From JBGTGT01 sp051439375 (GTDB lineage Bacteria > Cyanobacteriota > Cyanobacteriia > Cyanobacteriales > Microcystaceae): a stretch of 31,578 nt of DNA. Where the stretch lies: the NCBI GenBank assembly GCA_051439375.1, contig JBFRWB010000235.1:1-31578 (forward strand), given 5' to 3'. Under the pieces are notes generated by a model, which was given only the letters and a program-made list of their open reading frames with translations, made no database searches and was not told where the DNA came from. Positions 31,510-31,578 of this stretch are shown in pieces; the first letter of the stretch is position 1; every line of letters begins with the position of its first letter. The translations under genes were made by a program, and so were the position numbers.

Positions 31510-31578
31510 GCGCGGTTGAAAGCGAGAGCGAAGCGACCCGCCCTGAACCTAGACAACTGAAGAGTTTGAAGGAATTAT
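31510..31578 (+). other. GC-rich structured leader, probably of a ribosomal RNA operon
   Basis: Right after the promoter the base composition jumps to GC-rich. GCG plus GGTT (31510-31517) can pair with GACC plus CGC (31535-31541) with one bulged C. The following GAACCTAGACAACTGAAGAG resembles the boxA-like antitermination region found ahead of 16S genes in cyanobacteria and other bacteria. The 16S gene itself would lie just beyond the window, so this is an inference from pattern memory. Confidence 0.4.

Noticed and set aside
31308..31556. 82-codon minus-strand frame at the right edge
   Set aside because: It is antisense to the strong promoter and the structured leader and has no protein-like features.
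1..31578. tRNA or complete rRNA genes
   Set aside because: I saw no T-loop-like GTTCGAATC or 16S/23S/5S core sequence on either strand; only a possible rRNA leader at the right edge.

Overview
The window comes from a unicellular cyanobacterium with a low-GC genome, most like the Crocosphaera/Cyanothece group. Three things point there: at least 15 copies of the octamer GCGATCGC (HIP1); cyanobacterial marker genes (the Rubisco chaperone raf1, and DUF2949, DUF3318 and COP23-domain proteins); and AT-rich intergenic DNA with small palindromic and heptameric repeats. Family names rest on reading motifs by eye, without any database search.

Left part (1-7.3 kb): the start of glyS (cut by the window edge) and a short-form hisG with a clear terminator lie on the minus strand. 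A divergent locus follows. One arm (minus) has a Nudix hydrolase overlapping an EgtD-like methyltransferase. The other arm (plus) has folK, a short-chain dehydrogenase that overlaps folK by 62 bases, and a dihydropteroate-synthase-like protein that has lost key catalytic motifs. uvrB comes next. This pterin-type cluster is the best candidate here for an undescribed pathway: FolK would make the activated pterin and the altered DHPS-like enzyme would pass it to something other than p-aminobenzoate.

Middle part (7.3-22.5 kb): mostly housekeeping and conserved cyanobacterial genes. They are an Asn/Gln-rich membrane-anchored protein, raf1 followed by a glutaminase, a secreted TPR protein, a 50-residue secreted peptide, two radical SAM proteins, DUF2949-thiL, a membrane protein-methyltransferase pair, a GNAT acetyltransferase and a small membrane protein. 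Next comes a three-gene minus-strand unit: a DUF3318 protein, a STAS-sugar transferase fusion and an RsbW-like anti-sigma kinase. It seems to join partner-switching regulation to the first step of exopolysaccharide assembly. mutS closes the section.

Right part (22.5-31.6 kb): an accessory, partly decaying region. It has a phosphoribosyltransferase-like protein with a 14-bp tandem repeat upstream, the remnant of an IS transposase, a VapBC-like toxin-antitoxin pair, an APH-family phosphotransferase, a heptameric repeat array, and a DUF4213/DUF364 protein. After these comes a kinase-COP23-CHAT module in which the kinase is frameshifted and the CHAT domain is cut short. The last 100 bases hold a near-consensus sigma-70 promoter and a GC-rich structured leader that looks like the start of a ribosomal RNA operon.
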